NCBI RefSeq assembly: GCF_001429395.1
Contig: NZ_LMJT01000001.1
Span: forward strand, 400,740-464,739
Direction of reading: 5' to 3'
Source: Allobosea sp. Root381
Lineage (GTDB): Bacteria; Pseudomonadota; Alphaproteobacteria; Rhizobiales; Beijerinckiaceae
Length of the DNA stretch: 64,000 nucleotides
Within the stretch, counting starts at the first letter, position 1. The number at the start of each line of letters is the position of its first letter. Below, piece by piece: positions 25,246-34,138 of the stretch. Under the pieces are notes generated by a model, which was not told the DNA's origin, did not search any database, and saw only the letters and a program-made list of their open reading frames with translations. Made by a program: the position numbers and the translations under genes.

Positions 25246-27015
25246 TCAGCCGCCATCCTGCTTCGGTCCGGTCTCTTCCTTGGGCTCGACCGCATTGGCG
25301 GATGGGCCGTCTTCCATGCCGCGCTCGATCTTGCGCTTGATCTTGGCCAGATCCTCGGGCTCGGGATTGAGGTCGCGGGCGTGGTTCCACTGGAAGCCCG
25401 CTTCGAGCTTGCGCCCGGTCTTCCAGTAGACGTCGCCGAGATGGTCGTTGATCACCGGGTCGGAGGGGCGCAGCTCCATGGCCCGCTCCAGCTCGCGCGT
25501 CGCCTCGTCGTAGCGGCCGAGGCGGTAATAGGCCCAGCCAAGCGAATCGGTAATGTAACCGTCGCGCGGCCGCAGCTCGACGGCGCGGCGCAGCATGCCG
25601 AGCGCCTCGTCGAGCTTGAGATGCTGGTCGACCAGCGAATAGCCGAGATAGTTCAGCACCAGCGCCCGCTCGCGGCCGAGCGCCTCGGGCAGCAGCTCGA
25701 GCGCCTTGCGCAGATCCTCCTCGGCCTCGGCCCAGCGCTTGGTGCGCTCGCGGGCGATGCCGCGGAAATAGAACAGATCCCAGTTGGCGCGGCCGGGCGA
25801 GGCGATCTTGGCGATGGCCTTGTCGTAGGTCTCGGCCGCCTCCTGGAAGAGCTTGCGCGAGCGATAGACGTTGCCGAGCGCCGAGAGCGCGTCGACATCG
25901 TCCGGCCGGCTGGCGATCAGGTCCTTGAGGTGCTTCACCGCCTCCTCGGACTTGCCGAGGTTCTCGAGCGCGAGGCCGGCCTGGATCTCGGCGTTGGGAC
26001 GCAGCGGCGAGGCGGCCGGCATCTTCTCGTAGACGGCGACCGCATCCTCCGGCTGGCGGGCGCGTTCGAGAATGTCGCCCAGCGTCAGGATCGCGAGGTC
26101 GTGATTCGGGTCGAGATAGATCGCGAGCCGCAGATAGAGCAGCGCCGCCGCCTCGTCGCCCTGGCGGTTGCCGGCGCTGGCGAGCCCGTAGAGCACTTCG
26201 GCAGCACCCTGCTGGGCGGTTGCGACCTGACGGGTCGGCGCCTCCTTGGCGGCGACCTTGGCGAGGCCGTCGCGCACGATCGGGTGGTTCGGCAGCAGCC
26301 GGTCAAACTCGCTGAAGGTCGCGGCAGCGCCCTCGAAATCGCCGTTGCGCGCCTGCATGCGCGCCCAGAGATCGACCAGGCGCAGGGTCGTCTTCTCGGA
26401 CTCATAGGCGCTCTTGAGGCGCTTCTCGGCATCGGCCTTGCGGCCGGCGGCATCGAGGATCAACCCGGCATGGTAATCACGGAAGAGGTTGTAGGAGGGC
26501 TCGCCGCGCAGCCGCTCCAGCGTCTCGATGGCGCGATTCGTCTGGTTGGAACCGAGGAAGGACCAGGCCGCGAGCAGCGTCGCGGTGATGTCGGCCGCCC
26601 GGCCGCGCCCGCCGCGCTGGAGATGGTTGCGGGCCGTCGCATAACTCTTCTGCTTGAGCGCGCGGATGCCGACGGCGAGCTGCGCCAGCCCATTGCTCGG
26701 ATCGCGCTGGATCAGCTTGTCGGCGGCGCGAAAGGCGTCCGGCATCGCGCCGTCGGCCAGGAAGGCGACGAAGGCGCGCTCGAGGAGGTCGTTGTTCTGC
26801 GGATCGGCCTTGATCGCCTCGCGGAGATAGACCGAGGCCGCGCCGAGATCGCGCCCGGCGCCTGCGACGATAGCGGCGAGATAATTGCCCTCGAGGCTCT
26901 CGGCGGGCTCCAACTGCTCGTTCGCGCGCGGCGTCGCGCCCTGTGCTGCCGCCGCGACAGGCAGGGCCAGCAGCAACGCCAAGGCAGCCGTCGTGACGCG
27001 ACCACGGCTCTTCAT
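25246..27015 (-). CDS. Exported tetratricopeptide repeat protein
   Basis: A 589-residue protein with a signal peptide (MKSRGRVTTAALALLLALPV, cleavage near AAAAQ) and many TPR units between residues about 50 and 560, for example LGNVYRSRKLFQEAAETYDKAIA and LGWAYYRLGRYDEATRELERAM. The end is acidic and charged (KEETGPKQDGG). Likely a periplasmic scaffold for protein-protein contacts; partner unknown. Start ATG 27015 is chosen for the signal peptide; an upstream in-frame ATG at 27036 adds seven residues. It is placed before ispE on the same strand. Confidence 0.9.
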   Translation of the reverse strand: MKSRGRVTTAALALLLALPVAAAAQGATPRANEQLEPAESLEGNYLAAIVAGAGRDLGAASVYLREAIKADPQNNDLLERAFVAFLADGAMPDAFRAADKLIQRDPSNGLAQLAVGIRALKQKSYATARNHLQRGGRGRAADITATLLAAWSFLGSNQTNRAIETLERLRGEPSYNLFRDYHAGLILDAAGRKADAEKRLKSAYESEKTTLRLVDLWARMQARNGDFEGAAATFSEFDRLLPNHPIVRDGLAKVAAKEAPTRQVATAQQGAAEVLYGLASAGNRQGDEAAALLYLRLAIYLDPNHDLAILTLGDILERARQPEDAVAVYEKMPAASPLRPNAEIQAGLALENLGKSEEAVKHLKDLIASRPDDVDALSALGNVYRSRKLFQEAAETYDKAIAKIASPGRANWDLFYFRGIARERTKRWAEAEEDLRKALELLPEALGRERALVLNYLGYSLVDQHLKLDEALGMLRRAVELRPRDGYITDSLGWAYYRLGRYDEATRELERAMELRPSDPVINDHLGDVYWKTGRKLEAGFQWNHARDLNPEPEDLAKIKRKIERGMEDGPSANAVEPKEETGPKQDGG

Positions 27016-27312
27016 TCCAAATACCACGACTGCCATTCTCCCTCGGTCCGCCGCCTCGCCAAGCGGCGGGAGACGCGGTCTTCAGTGCGACCGTGACCGT
27101 TGCGCCTAGACTCGCAAGATGGCTCTTTCCAGGCAGGGCGGCAAGCCGCTCCCCGTCGAAATGCAGGATGGTCGTAGCGGCGATGCAACAGTGCCGGGAA
27201 ACAGGCAGCACCGCAGCGTCACCAAGAATTCGTTAGCGGTGCATCCATGTTTTCGACGCTACGATGCTTCGCCTAGCAGAGGTTGCAAGGCGATTCGTAT
27301 AGGATTGTTCCA

Positions 27313-27423
27313 ATGAAGAAGATCGTTCTTAGCGTCGCCGCCGTCGCTCTGCTTGCGGGCTTCGCGGCCGGCTGCGCCCAGCCTGAGAAGCCGACCCCTG
27401 CGCCGGTGATCCGCAAGGGCTGA
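27313..27423 (+). CDS. 36-residue lipoprotein
   Basis: Too short for usual gene callers. It reads MKKIVLSVAAVALLAGF then AAGC, a lipobox-like sequence with Cys at residue 21, then a 15-residue Pro/Lys-rich tail ending PAPVIRKG. ATG 27313 has AGGA eight bases upstream, and a very strong terminator starts 38 bases after the stop, which together support an independent small gene. The signal-peptide Cys predicts lipidation and membrane anchoring with only a very short mature peptide. Function unknown; small lipoproteins of this size include entericidin-like and envelope stress proteins, but no family was recognised. Confidence 0.75.
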   Translation: MKKIVLSVAAVALLAGFAAGCAQPEKPTPAPVIRKG

Positions 27424-27460
27424 GCGGCCTCTCGCCCGCAGCCGCGGGCGCCACGGAAAA

Positions 27461-27493
27461 GGGGCGCGCCGGCAGCGGCGCGCCCCTTTTTTT
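27461..27493 (+). terminator. Strong Rho-independent terminator
   Basis: Perfect ten-base stem GGGGCGCGCC (27461-27470) with GGCGCGCCCC (27477-27486), loop GGCAGC, then seven T. On the minus strand the stem is followed by TTTT, so it may also stop transcription coming from the ETF-QO gene. Confidence 0.9.
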
Positions 27494-27512
27494 GAGCCGT
27501 GTTCGCGCTCAC

Positions 27513-27604
27513 CGTCTTTGCGAGCGAAGCGAAGCAATCCAGGGGGGCGTAGAGCTCTGCGTCCCCCTGCGTTGCTTCGTCGGCCGCGCCTCCTCGCAAT
27601 GACG
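27513..27604. repeat. CATTGCGAGC-type palindromic repeat (diverged copy)
   Basis: Left part GCGAGCGAAGCGAAGCAATC near 27521 and right part TTGCTTCG..CTCGCAATGACG ending 27604; imperfect compared with the copy at 34000-34082. Confidence 0.8.
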
Positions 27605-27647
27605 GGAAACGCTGCGCGACGGCTGCGGAGGGAACGAAGCCCGCTTC

Positions 27648-29327
27648 TCACATATTCGCGTAGCCCGGGCCGCCACCGCCTTCGGGCACGGTCCAGGTGA
27701 TGTTCTGGGCCGGGTCCTTGATGTCGCAGGTCTTGCAGTGGACGCAGTTCTGCGCGTTAATCACGAAGCGCGGCTCGGTCTTCGCCTCGGGGTCCTTGTA
27801 GACCACTTCGTAGACGCCGGCCGGGCAGTAGAGCCGCGCCGGCTCGCCGTAGAGCGGCAGGTTCTTCTCGATCGGGATCGACGGGTCGGTGAGCTTCAGA
27901 TGCGCCGGCTGGTCTTCCTCGTGATTGGTCGAGGAGAGGAAGACCGACGACAGCTTGTCGAAGGACAGCTTGCCATCGGGCTTCGGGTAGACGATCGGCG
28001 TGACCTCGGCGAGCGGCTTCAGCGTCGCATGGTCCGGCTTGCCATGCTTGAGCGTGCCGAAAGGCGACCAGCCGAAGAGCTGGTTCAACCACATGTCGAT
28101 GCCGCCGAGCGCGATGCCGGCGAAGGTGCCCCATTTCGACCAGAGCGGCTTGACATTGCGCACCGGCTTGAGATCGGCGCCGATGGCGCTGTCGCGCCAG
28201 CTGGTCTCGATCTCGACGACCTCGTCATGCGAGCGCCCGGCGGCAAGCGCCGGCACCAGCTTCTCGGCCGCCAGCATGCCGGAAAGCACAGCGTTGTGGC
28301 TGCCCTTGATGCGAGGAACGTTGACGAAGCCCGCAGCGCAGCCGATCAGCGCGCCGCCCGCGAAAGTCAGCTTCGGGACCGACTGCCAGCCGCCTTCTGT
28401 GATGGCGCGGGAGCCGTAGGAGAGGCGCTTGGCGCCCTCGAAGGTGTCGCGGATCAACGGATGGGTCTTGAAGCGCTGGAACTCGTCGAAGGGCGAGAGC
28501 GTCGGGTTGCTGTAGTTGAGGTGGATGACGAAGCCGACCGAGACCAGGTTGTCGTCGAAATGGTAGAGGAAGGAGCCGCCGCCGGTGGAGTTGTCGAGCG
28601 GCCAGCCGAAGGAGTGCTGCACGCGGCCCTTGTGGAATTTCTCCGGCTTGACCTGCCAGATCTCCTTCAGGCCGATCCCGTATTTCTGGGGCTCGCGGTT
28701 CGCGTCGAGGCCGAACTTGCGGATCGCGATCTTGGAGAGAGACCCGCGCGCGCCCTCGCCCAGCAGCGTGTAGCGGCCGCGCAGCTCCATGCCGCGGGTG
28801 AAGCGGTCGGAAACCGTGCCGTCCCTGGCGATGCCCATGTCGCCGGTGGCGATGCCGGCGACCGAGCCGTCCTCGTTGAAGAGCAGTTCCGCGGCGGCGA
28901 AGCCCGGATAGATCTCGACGCCGAGCGCCTCGGCGCGGGCGGCGAGGAACTTCGTCACCAGCCCGAGCGAGCCGACGAAATTGCCGTGGTTGTTCATCAG
29001 CTTCGGCATGCCGAAATTCGGCAGGCGGATGCCGTTGGGCCCGGTCAGGAAGTAGAAGAGGTCCTCGCTGACCTCCGTGGTCAGCGGGCGCTCGGGATCC
29101 TCGCGCCAGTCGGGCAGCAGCCTGTCGAGGCCGATGGGGTCGATCACCGCGCCCGACAGGATATGCGCGCCGACCTCCGCGCCCTTCTCGACCACGACGA
29201 CGGTGAGGTTCTCGTCGAGCTGCTTCAGGCGGATCGCCGCGGCGAGCCCTGCCGGACCGGCGCCCACGATGACGACGTCGTAGTCCATGCTCTCGCGCGG
29301 TTCGGCCTGCGCCTGTTCGAGATCCAT
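27648..29327 (-). CDS. Electron transfer flavoprotein-ubiquinone oxidoreductase
   Basis: A 559-residue membrane-associated flavo-iron-sulfur enzyme passing electrons from ETF (fed by acyl-CoA and other dehydrogenases) to ubiquinone. Seen: the N-terminal FAD dinucleotide motif YDVVIVGAGPAGLAAAIRL (residues about 14-32), the central quinone/FAD domain, and C-terminal [4Fe-4S] ligands, CPAGVYEV plus CVHCKTCDIKDP. ATG 29327 follows GGAGGA; the frame is open far upstream but without support. Length equals the usual family size. No etfAB genes are in the window. Confidence 0.96.
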   Translation of the reverse strand: MDLEQAQAEPRESMDYDVVIVGAGPAGLAAAIRLKQLDENLTVVVVEKGAEVGAHILSGAVIDPIGLDRLLPDWREDPERPLTTEVSEDLFYFLTGPNGIRLPNFGMPKLMNNHGNFVGSLGLVTKFLAARAEALGVEIYPGFAAAELLFNEDGSVAGIATGDMGIARDGTVSDRFTRGMELRGRYTLLGEGARGSLSKIAIRKFGLDANREPQKYGIGLKEIWQVKPEKFHKGRVQHSFGWPLDNSTGGGSFLYHFDDNLVSVGFVIHLNYSNPTLSPFDEFQRFKTHPLIRDTFEGAKRLSYGSRAITEGGWQSVPKLTFAGGALIGCAAGFVNVPRIKGSHNAVLSGMLAAEKLVPALAAGRSHDEVVEIETSWRDSAIGADLKPVRNVKPLWSKWGTFAGIALGGIDMWLNQLFGWSPFGTLKHGKPDHATLKPLAEVTPIVYPKPDGKLSFDKLSSVFLSSTNHEEDQPAHLKLTDPSIPIEKNLPLYGEPARLYCPAGVYEVVYKDPEAKTEPRFVINAQNCVHCKTCDIKDPAQNITWTVPEGGGGPGYANM

Positions 29328-29706
29328 CCCGTCCTCCGAAGGCCCGAGCCGGGCCTCAAAGCCAATTAGTTTACATATGAACCGTCTTGGCTGCCCGTTC
29401 AAGGCGGCCGGCCCGGCAGTCTGGAACCCCTCTATCCAAGCGTGAGTTCCAATTTGCAACCGTGTCGGCCGCCGAAGCCGCACGCGGTCTGGCCTCATGT
29501 CTCCGCCCGCGCTCACCTCCTCGGCATCATCCTGGACAAGCAGCAAAGACACGCCGCTCCGGGAAGACGGCGCGGAGATGGTGGCGGACCAAGCCCTCGG
29601 GATCACCCGGTGGGTTTCAGGCCGGCTCCCCAGAATCAGGGCTGCATAGGCCGGGTGCGAATCCCGGGGCTCGCGAAGCTCCACCCGGCCATGATAGACA
29701 CAGGCG
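29328..29706. other. Divergent intergenic region between ETF-QO and uracil-DNA glycosylase
   Basis: No gene recognised. It includes a short AT-rich stretch near 29365-29385 (possible ETF-QO promoter) and a 17-base CCGGG/CCCGG stem near 29651 that looks like a tRNA T-arm but has no matching acceptor or anticodon arm. Confidence 0.5.
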
Positions 29707-30555
29707 ATGTCCCTGACCGCAGCGCCCGATCCCGCCGAGCTTGTCGCCTGGTATGCCGAAATGGGCATCACCGAGGCGCTGGACGAGACGCCGCATGACC
29801 ATTTCGCTGCTGCGCAGGCCGCGCCCGATGCTTCGCGCCTGCGGCGGACGCTGCCGCCGCGCGCCGGACAGGGCGCAGCCGCCGTGGCGCGCCCGAATGC
29901 CGCAGCCGCCACGGCCCCCGACGACGCGACGCTGAGTGCCAAGGCCCTGGCGCAGGAGGCGCTGACGCTCGACCAACTCAAGGAGGCGCTCGGCCGTTTC
30001 GACGGCTGCGCGCTGAAGGCGACCGCGAAGAGCCTCGTCTTTGCCGACGGCAATCCGGCCGGCAAGGTGATGATCGTCGGCGAGGCGCCTGGCGCCGACG
30101 AGGATCGCGCCGGCCTGCCCTTCGTCGGACCTTCCGGACAATTGCTCGACCGGATGCTGGCGGCGATCGGGCTCAGCCGCAAGGACGACGTCTACATCGC
30201 CAACCTCCTGCCCTGGCGGCCGCCGGGCAACCGGACGCCGACGCCGCAGGAAGTGGCGATCTGCCTGCCCTTCATCCAGCGCCAGATCGAGCTCGCCTCG
30301 CCTGACATCCTCGTCTGCGTCGGCGCGCCCTCGGCCCAGGGGCTGCTCGGCTTCAAGGGAATCATGGCCTCGCGTGGCAAATGGGTCGAGTACGACACCG
30401 GCTCGCGGCGCATCCGCGCGATCGCCACGCTGCACCCGGCCTATCTGCTGCGCCGCCCGCTCGACAAGCGGCTCGCCTGGCGCGACATGCGCGCGCTGAA
30501 GGCGGCGCTCGACGGGGCGGCGGCGGCCGGAACCGCCGAACCCGAGGCCGGTTGA
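29707..30555 (+). CDS. Family-4-like uracil-DNA glycosylase with altered Fe-S ligands
   Basis: A 282-residue protein: a variable N-terminal 85 residues, then a UDG fold with motif A GEAPGADEDRAGLPFVG (residues 125-141) and motif B LHPAYLLRR (242-250). Role: removal of uracil from DNA, base-excision repair. Family 4 enzymes bind a [4Fe-4S] cluster through Cys-x2-Cys and Cys-x15-Cys. Here the four positions read C101, K104, W170 and C186, so two ligands are replaced. Similar cluster-less relatives are thought to occur in alphaproteobacteria; I could not check. The gene is divergent from ETF-QO. Confidence 0.88.
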   Translation: MSLTAAPDPAELVAWYAEMGITEALDETPHDHFAAAQAAPDASRLRRTLPPRAGQGAAAVARPNAAAATAPDDATLSAKALAQEALTLDQLKEALGRFDGCALKATAKSLVFADGNPAGKVMIVGEAPGADEDRAGLPFVGPSGQLLDRMLAAIGLSRKDDVYIANLLPWRPPGNRTPTPQEVAICLPFIQRQIELASPDILVCVGAPSAQGLLGFKGIMASRGKWVEYDTGSRRIRAIATLHPAYLLRRPLDKRLAWRDMRALKAALDGAAAAGTAEPEAG

Positions 30556-30721
30556 ATGACGGCTTGAGTTCCTGCCCTCTCTCGATGAGATTGCGCTGGA
30601 GCATCGGACCGGAAGGCGGAATTCACTTTTCGGATCAATCCGATGCTGAAACAATGAGATCGCCGTCACGCCGCGTCCGGAAGGATGCGCGCGCCGGGCT
30701 ATGGTCCACGGGGGCTGCGCC

Positions 30722-31609
30722 ATGCAGTGGGAAGATTATCGCCAGTCCGACAATCTCGAGGACCGGCGCGGCGGCGGCGGCGATTTCGCCGGGCTTCCAG
30801 GCGGGCGCGGCGGGCTCGGCATCGGCACAATCGTCGTGCTCGGCCTGGTCGGCTGGGCGCTCGGCATCGATCCGCGCCTGCTGATCGGCGGGGCCGAGCT
30901 GATCGGCGGGATCGGCGGGCGCGGCGCCCCCACCGAGGAGACGCGCAAATCGTCCGGGCCACCGCAGGACGAGATGGGCCGCTTCGTCTCGGCCGTGCTG
31001 GCGCAGAACGAGGACGTCTGGACCAAGATCCTGCCGCAGCAGGCCAACCGTCGCTACGAGCCGCCGCGGCTGGTGCTGTTCTCCGGCGTCGACCGCTCGG
31101 CCTGCGGCACCGCCCAGGCCGCGATGGGACCGTTCTATTGCCCGCCGGACAAGCGCGTCTATCTCGACCTCTCCTTCTTCCAGGAGATGCAGCGCAAGCT
31201 CGGCGGCGGCGGCGACTTCGCCTATGCCTATGTCATCGGCCACGAGGTCGGCCACCACATCCAGAACCTGCTCGGCATCCTGCCCAAGGCCAACCAGCTG
31301 CGCGAGCGCTCCTCGGAGCGCGAAGCCAATGCGATCTCGGTGCGGATCGAGCTTCAGGCGGACTGCTTCGCCGGCGTCTGGGCCCACAACATCCAGGCGA
31401 TGGGGCGCATCGACCAGGGCGACATCGAAGAGGCGATGCGGACCGCCGCCGCGATCGGCGACGACATGCTGCAGAAGGCCTCGCGCGGACAGGTCGTGCC
31501 GGACTCCTTCACCCACGGCTCCTCGGCGCAGCGACAGCGCTGGTTCAACACCGGATTCCGGACGGGCTCGATGCAGAGCTGCGATACGTTCAGGGCGCAG
31601 CAGATCTGA
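30722..31609 (+). CDS. Neutral zinc metallopeptidase (YpfJ-type)
   Basis: A 295-residue membrane-anchored peptidase of the Zn_peptidase (PF04228) family. N-terminal MQWEDYRQSDNLEDRRG is typical. One hydrophobic anchor lies near residues 31-60. The zinc site HEVGHHIQ follows near residue 175, with a downstream E in ERSSEREANAISVRIELQADC. ATG 30722 is preferred because the family begins there; a GTG/ATG seven codons earlier is less likely. Substrate unknown; probably periplasmic. Confidence 0.9.
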   Translation: MQWEDYRQSDNLEDRRGGGGDFAGLPGGRGGLGIGTIVVLGLVGWALGIDPRLLIGGAELIGGIGGRGAPTEETRKSSGPPQDEMGRFVSAVLAQNEDVWTKILPQQANRRYEPPRLVLFSGVDRSACGTAQAAMGPFYCPPDKRVYLDLSFFQEMQRKLGGGGDFAYAYVIGHEVGHHIQNLLGILPKANQLRERSSEREANAISVRIELQADCFAGVWAHNIQAMGRIDQGDIEEAMRTAAAIGDDMLQKASRGQVVPDSFTHGSSAQRQRWFNTGFRTGSMQSCDTFRAQQI

Positions 31610-31664
31610 CCGCAGGATACTTCGACATCTCGACCCGCCCCATCTTGAAAGAAGCAGTCGCGCC

Positions 31665-32060
31665 TCAGCGGCGGTAATCCGCGTCGCCGACATGCTCCAG
31701 CCAGTCCACGGCGGAGCCGTCCAGCTTCTCCTGAAGCGCGATGTGGGTCATCGCCGTCGTCGCCGTGGCGCCATGCCAATGCTTCTCGCCGGGCGGGAAC
31801 CAGACGACGTCGCCCGCGCGGATCTCCTCCACCGGCCCGCCCTCGCGCTGCGCCCAGCCGCAGCCGGCGGTGACGATCAGCGTCTGGCCGAGCGGGTGGG
31901 TATGCCAGGCCGTGCGGGCGCCGGGCTCGAAGGTGACGAGCGCGGTTGCGATCCGCGCCGGCTCGGGCGGGTTGAACAGCGGATCGATCCGCACCGCGCC
32001 AGTGAAATACTCCGCCGGGCCTTTTCCCGAAGGCTGCGAGCCGCTCCGCTTGATTTCCAT
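31665..32060 (-). CDS. Cupin-domain protein
   Basis: A 131-residue single-domain cupin. Motif 1 is [20 protein letters not shown], with a His pair for metal, and motif 2 is [16 protein letters not shown]. The sequence resembles carboxymuconolactone-decarboxylase-associated or (R)-mandelonitrile-lyase-like cupins that are often stand-alone; reaction unknown. ATG 32060 follows GGGAGAG. Convergent with the metallopeptidase gene. Confidence 0.88.
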   Translation of the reverse strand: MEIKRSGSQPSGKGPAEYFTGAVRIDPLFNPPEPARIATALVTFEPGARTAWHTHPLGQTLIVTAGCGWAQREGGPVEEIRAGDVVWFPPGEKHWHGATATTAMTHIALQEKLDGSAVDWLEHVGDADYRR

Positions 32061-32141
32061 CTTCGCTCTCCCGCGTTGCCGGCCCTCGGGGCCGAAAGGT
32101 GAAGTTGACGACGCAGTACATCGTCTTTGCGGCGCTGCCGC

Positions 32142-32630
32142 TCAGTGCGCCGCCCGTTCGCGGCGCGCTGCCAGGCGACGCGGCGCCGCATCCAGACGCC
32201 CCGCCATGACCTGGCGCTTCGGCACCACCAGCCCCGGCCGCAGGCCGCGGGGCCCGAAGGCGAGGCTGGCGCGCTCGCGCAGGGAGCCGACGATGCCGCG
32301 CAGCGGAACCAGGGCCGGGGCATCGGCCGAAAGGATCAAATGACGCTCGACCGCCTGCGGCCAATGCGCCTGCGGAACATCGCCCGCCGCAAGCAGGAAG
32401 AGCCAGTCGCCACGCGCCTGCGCGGCGCCGAGATGCCAGTCGCCGGCGCTGCCGGCGCGCAGATAGCTCGCACCTGTCGCATCGGCCATCCGCTCGATCT
32501 CGGGCAGGCCCGTGGCATCGATCACGACGGCATGGCCGAGGAAGCCTTCTGCGACCGCCGGGATCAGGACGGAGAAGGTGGCGGCAAGCGCCTCCGCCGA
32601 GAGATCGACCCGTATCACCGCCGTGAGCAT
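32142..32630 (-). CDS. Glycosyltransferase-like protein
   Basis: A 162-residue protein starting MLTAVIRVDLSAEALAATFS. Its pattern recalls a short GT-A glycosyltransferase family 2 domain: strand VVIDATGLPEIERMAD, then ARGDWLFLLAAGDVPQ in the position of the usual D-x-D region. The canonical DxD is not clear, so activity is doubtful. ATG 32630 follows AAGGAA. Similar short proteins lie next to PA0069 radical SAM genes in related genomes as far as I recall. The Arg-rich tail is basic. Confidence 0.6.
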   Translation of the reverse strand: MLTAVIRVDLSAEALAATFSVLIPAVAEGFLGHAVVIDATGLPEIERMADATGASYLRAGSAGDWHLGAAQARGDWLFLLAAGDVPQAHWPQAVERHLILSADAPALVPLRGIVGSLRERASLAFGPRGLRPGLVVPKRQVMAGRLDAAPRRLAARRERAAH

Positions 32631-32758
32631 CGGCCATTCCTTATGGGGCGGCGCAGGCGGCCGCAATCCCGCCGCTTGCAATTCGTTCTCTATATGTTCA
32701 CATTGAACAGCATCGAGGCTGCCGATTCCCGGTGGCTCCAGAGATGGTTTTTCGAGCC

Positions 32759-33979
32759 ATGCGCCAGAGCAGCCCCGCCTTGCGGCCTCTTCCGGCACAG
32801 CCGCCGAAGCGGCAGGACCTGAAACGGCAGGACCTGAAGCGAACGGACAGCGCGGCGATGTCGGCTTCCGCCCGCATCGCGCCGGCCGACCCGCTGGCCC
32901 ATGTCGGCAGCCGCATCGACCCCGAGCGGCGGCGCGGGCGCGGCGCGACGCTCAATCCGGGCGGGCGCTACGAGGCCGAGCAGCGCATCGAGGAGGATGA
33001 CGGCTGGGGTTCGCTCGGCGAGCTGGCGCCGTTCAAGACCGAGGTCTCGGTCGAGAAGCCGCGCACCATCATTACCAGGAACGATTCCCCGGATATCTCG
33101 TTCGACCGCTCGATCAATCCCTATCGCGGCTGCGAGCATGGCTGCGTCTACTGCTTCGCGCGGCCGAGCCACGCCTATCTCGGCCTGTCGCCGGGGCTCG
33201 ACTTCGAAAGCAGGCTGACCGCCAAGCCCGACGCCGCGCTCCTGCTGGAGAAGGAGCTGTCGGCGGCGTCCTACCAGCCGCGCACCATCGCGATCGGCAC
33301 CAACACCGACGCCTATCAGCCGATCGAGCGCAAGCTCCGGATCATGCGCCAGATCCTGGAAGTGCTGCAGCGCTTCAACCATCCGGTCGGCATCGTGACC
33401 AAGTCGGCGCTGGTGCAGCGCGACATCGACATCCTGGCGCCGATGGCGGCGCAGGGGCTGGCCAAGGTCGCGATCTCGATCACGACGCTCGACCCGAAGG
33501 TCGCGCGGGGCATGGAGCCGCGCGCCGCCTCCCCGGCCAAGCGGCTGGAGACGGTGCGCCGGCTGTCGGAGGCCGGCATCCCGGTGACGGTGCTGGTCGC
33601 GCCGATCATCCCCGCCATCAACGAGCACGAGATCGAGCGCATCCTCGATGCGGCCAAGGCGGCCGGTGCGCGCGAGGCCGGCTATGTGCTGCTGCGGCTG
33701 CCGCTGGAGGTGAAGGACCTCGTGCAGGACTGGCTGCTGACGCATCATCCCGACAAGCTGCGCCATGTCGTTTCGTTGATCCGCTCGACGCGCGGCGGCA
33801 AGGATTACGACGCGGCCTGGGGCCAGCGGCAGATCGGCTCCGGTCCTTACGCCTGGATGATCGGCCGGCGCTTCGAGATGGCGGCCGAGCGCCTCGGGTT
33901 CAACGGCACGCGCACGCGCCTGCGCAACGACCTTTTCGTCAAGCCGGAGAAGGACAAGGCGCAGTTGAGTTTGTTTTGA
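32759..33979 (+). CDS. PA0069-family radical SAM protein
   Basis: About 406 residues. The radical SAM [4Fe-4S] site CEHGCVYC (after NPYRG) binds the cluster that cleaves S-adenosylmethionine. Flanking segments SHAYLGLSPGLDFES and GTNTDAYQPIERKL match the PA0069/Rv2578c group, related to spore photoproduct lyase-like enzymes. Substrate unknown. The start is uncertain: GTG 32732 and ATG at 32744, 32759 and 32858 are possible, and the region between contains a tandem 15-base duplication (CGGCAGGACCTGAA-type) near 32812-32840. Divergent from the glycosyltransferase-like gene. Confidence 0.9.
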   Translation: MRQSSPALRPLPAQPPKRQDLKRQDLKRTDSAAMSASARIAPADPLAHVGSRIDPERRRGRGATLNPGGRYEAEQRIEEDDGWGSLGELAPFKTEVSVEKPRTIITRNDSPDISFDRSINPYRGCEHGCVYCFARPSHAYLGLSPGLDFESRLTAKPDAALLLEKELSAASYQPRTIAIGTNTDAYQPIERKLRIMRQILEVLQRFNHPVGIVTKSALVQRDIDILAPMAAQGLAKVAISITTLDPKVARGMEPRAASPAKRLETVRRLSEAGIPVTVLVAPIIPAINEHEIERILDAAKAAGAREAGYVLLRLPLEVKDLVQDWLLTHHPDKLRHVVSLIRSTRGGKDYDAAWGQRQIGSGPYAWMIGRRFEMAAERLGFNGTRTRLRNDLFVKPEKDKAQLSLF

Positions 33980-33999
33980 GCGACGACTTGCTCCGCAGC

Positions 34000-34082
34000 C
34001 GTCATTGCGAGCGTAGCGAAGCAATCCAGGGGCGGCAGCGCTCTACGCCCTTCTGGATTGCTTCGCTACGCTCGCAATGACG
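34000..34082. repeat. CATTGCGAGC-type palindromic repeat, perfect 30-base arms
   Basis: Arms at 34000-34029 and 34053-34082 are exact reverse complements (30 of 30) around a 23-base spacer. It lies between PA0069 and rnhB. Other copies lie at about 27.5, 36.5 and 41.7 kb, with a fragment at 25.1 kb, all intergenic. Confidence 0.95.
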
Positions 34083-34138
34083 GGGATAGCGCATGGAACC
34101 GTCTGGTTTCCTCCTCGCCGCTCCGGCATAACGCCGCG

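Noticed and set aside
29651..29667. CCGGG-TGCGAAT-CCCGG resembles a tRNA T-arm
   Set aside because: No complementary acceptor stem, D-arm or anticodon arm could be placed upstream, and the loop is not the standard TTCGAAT.
34003..34138. Upstream extension of rnhB (frame open into the repeat)
   Set aside because: The extra residues derive from the palindromic repeat; the family start fits ATG 34139.
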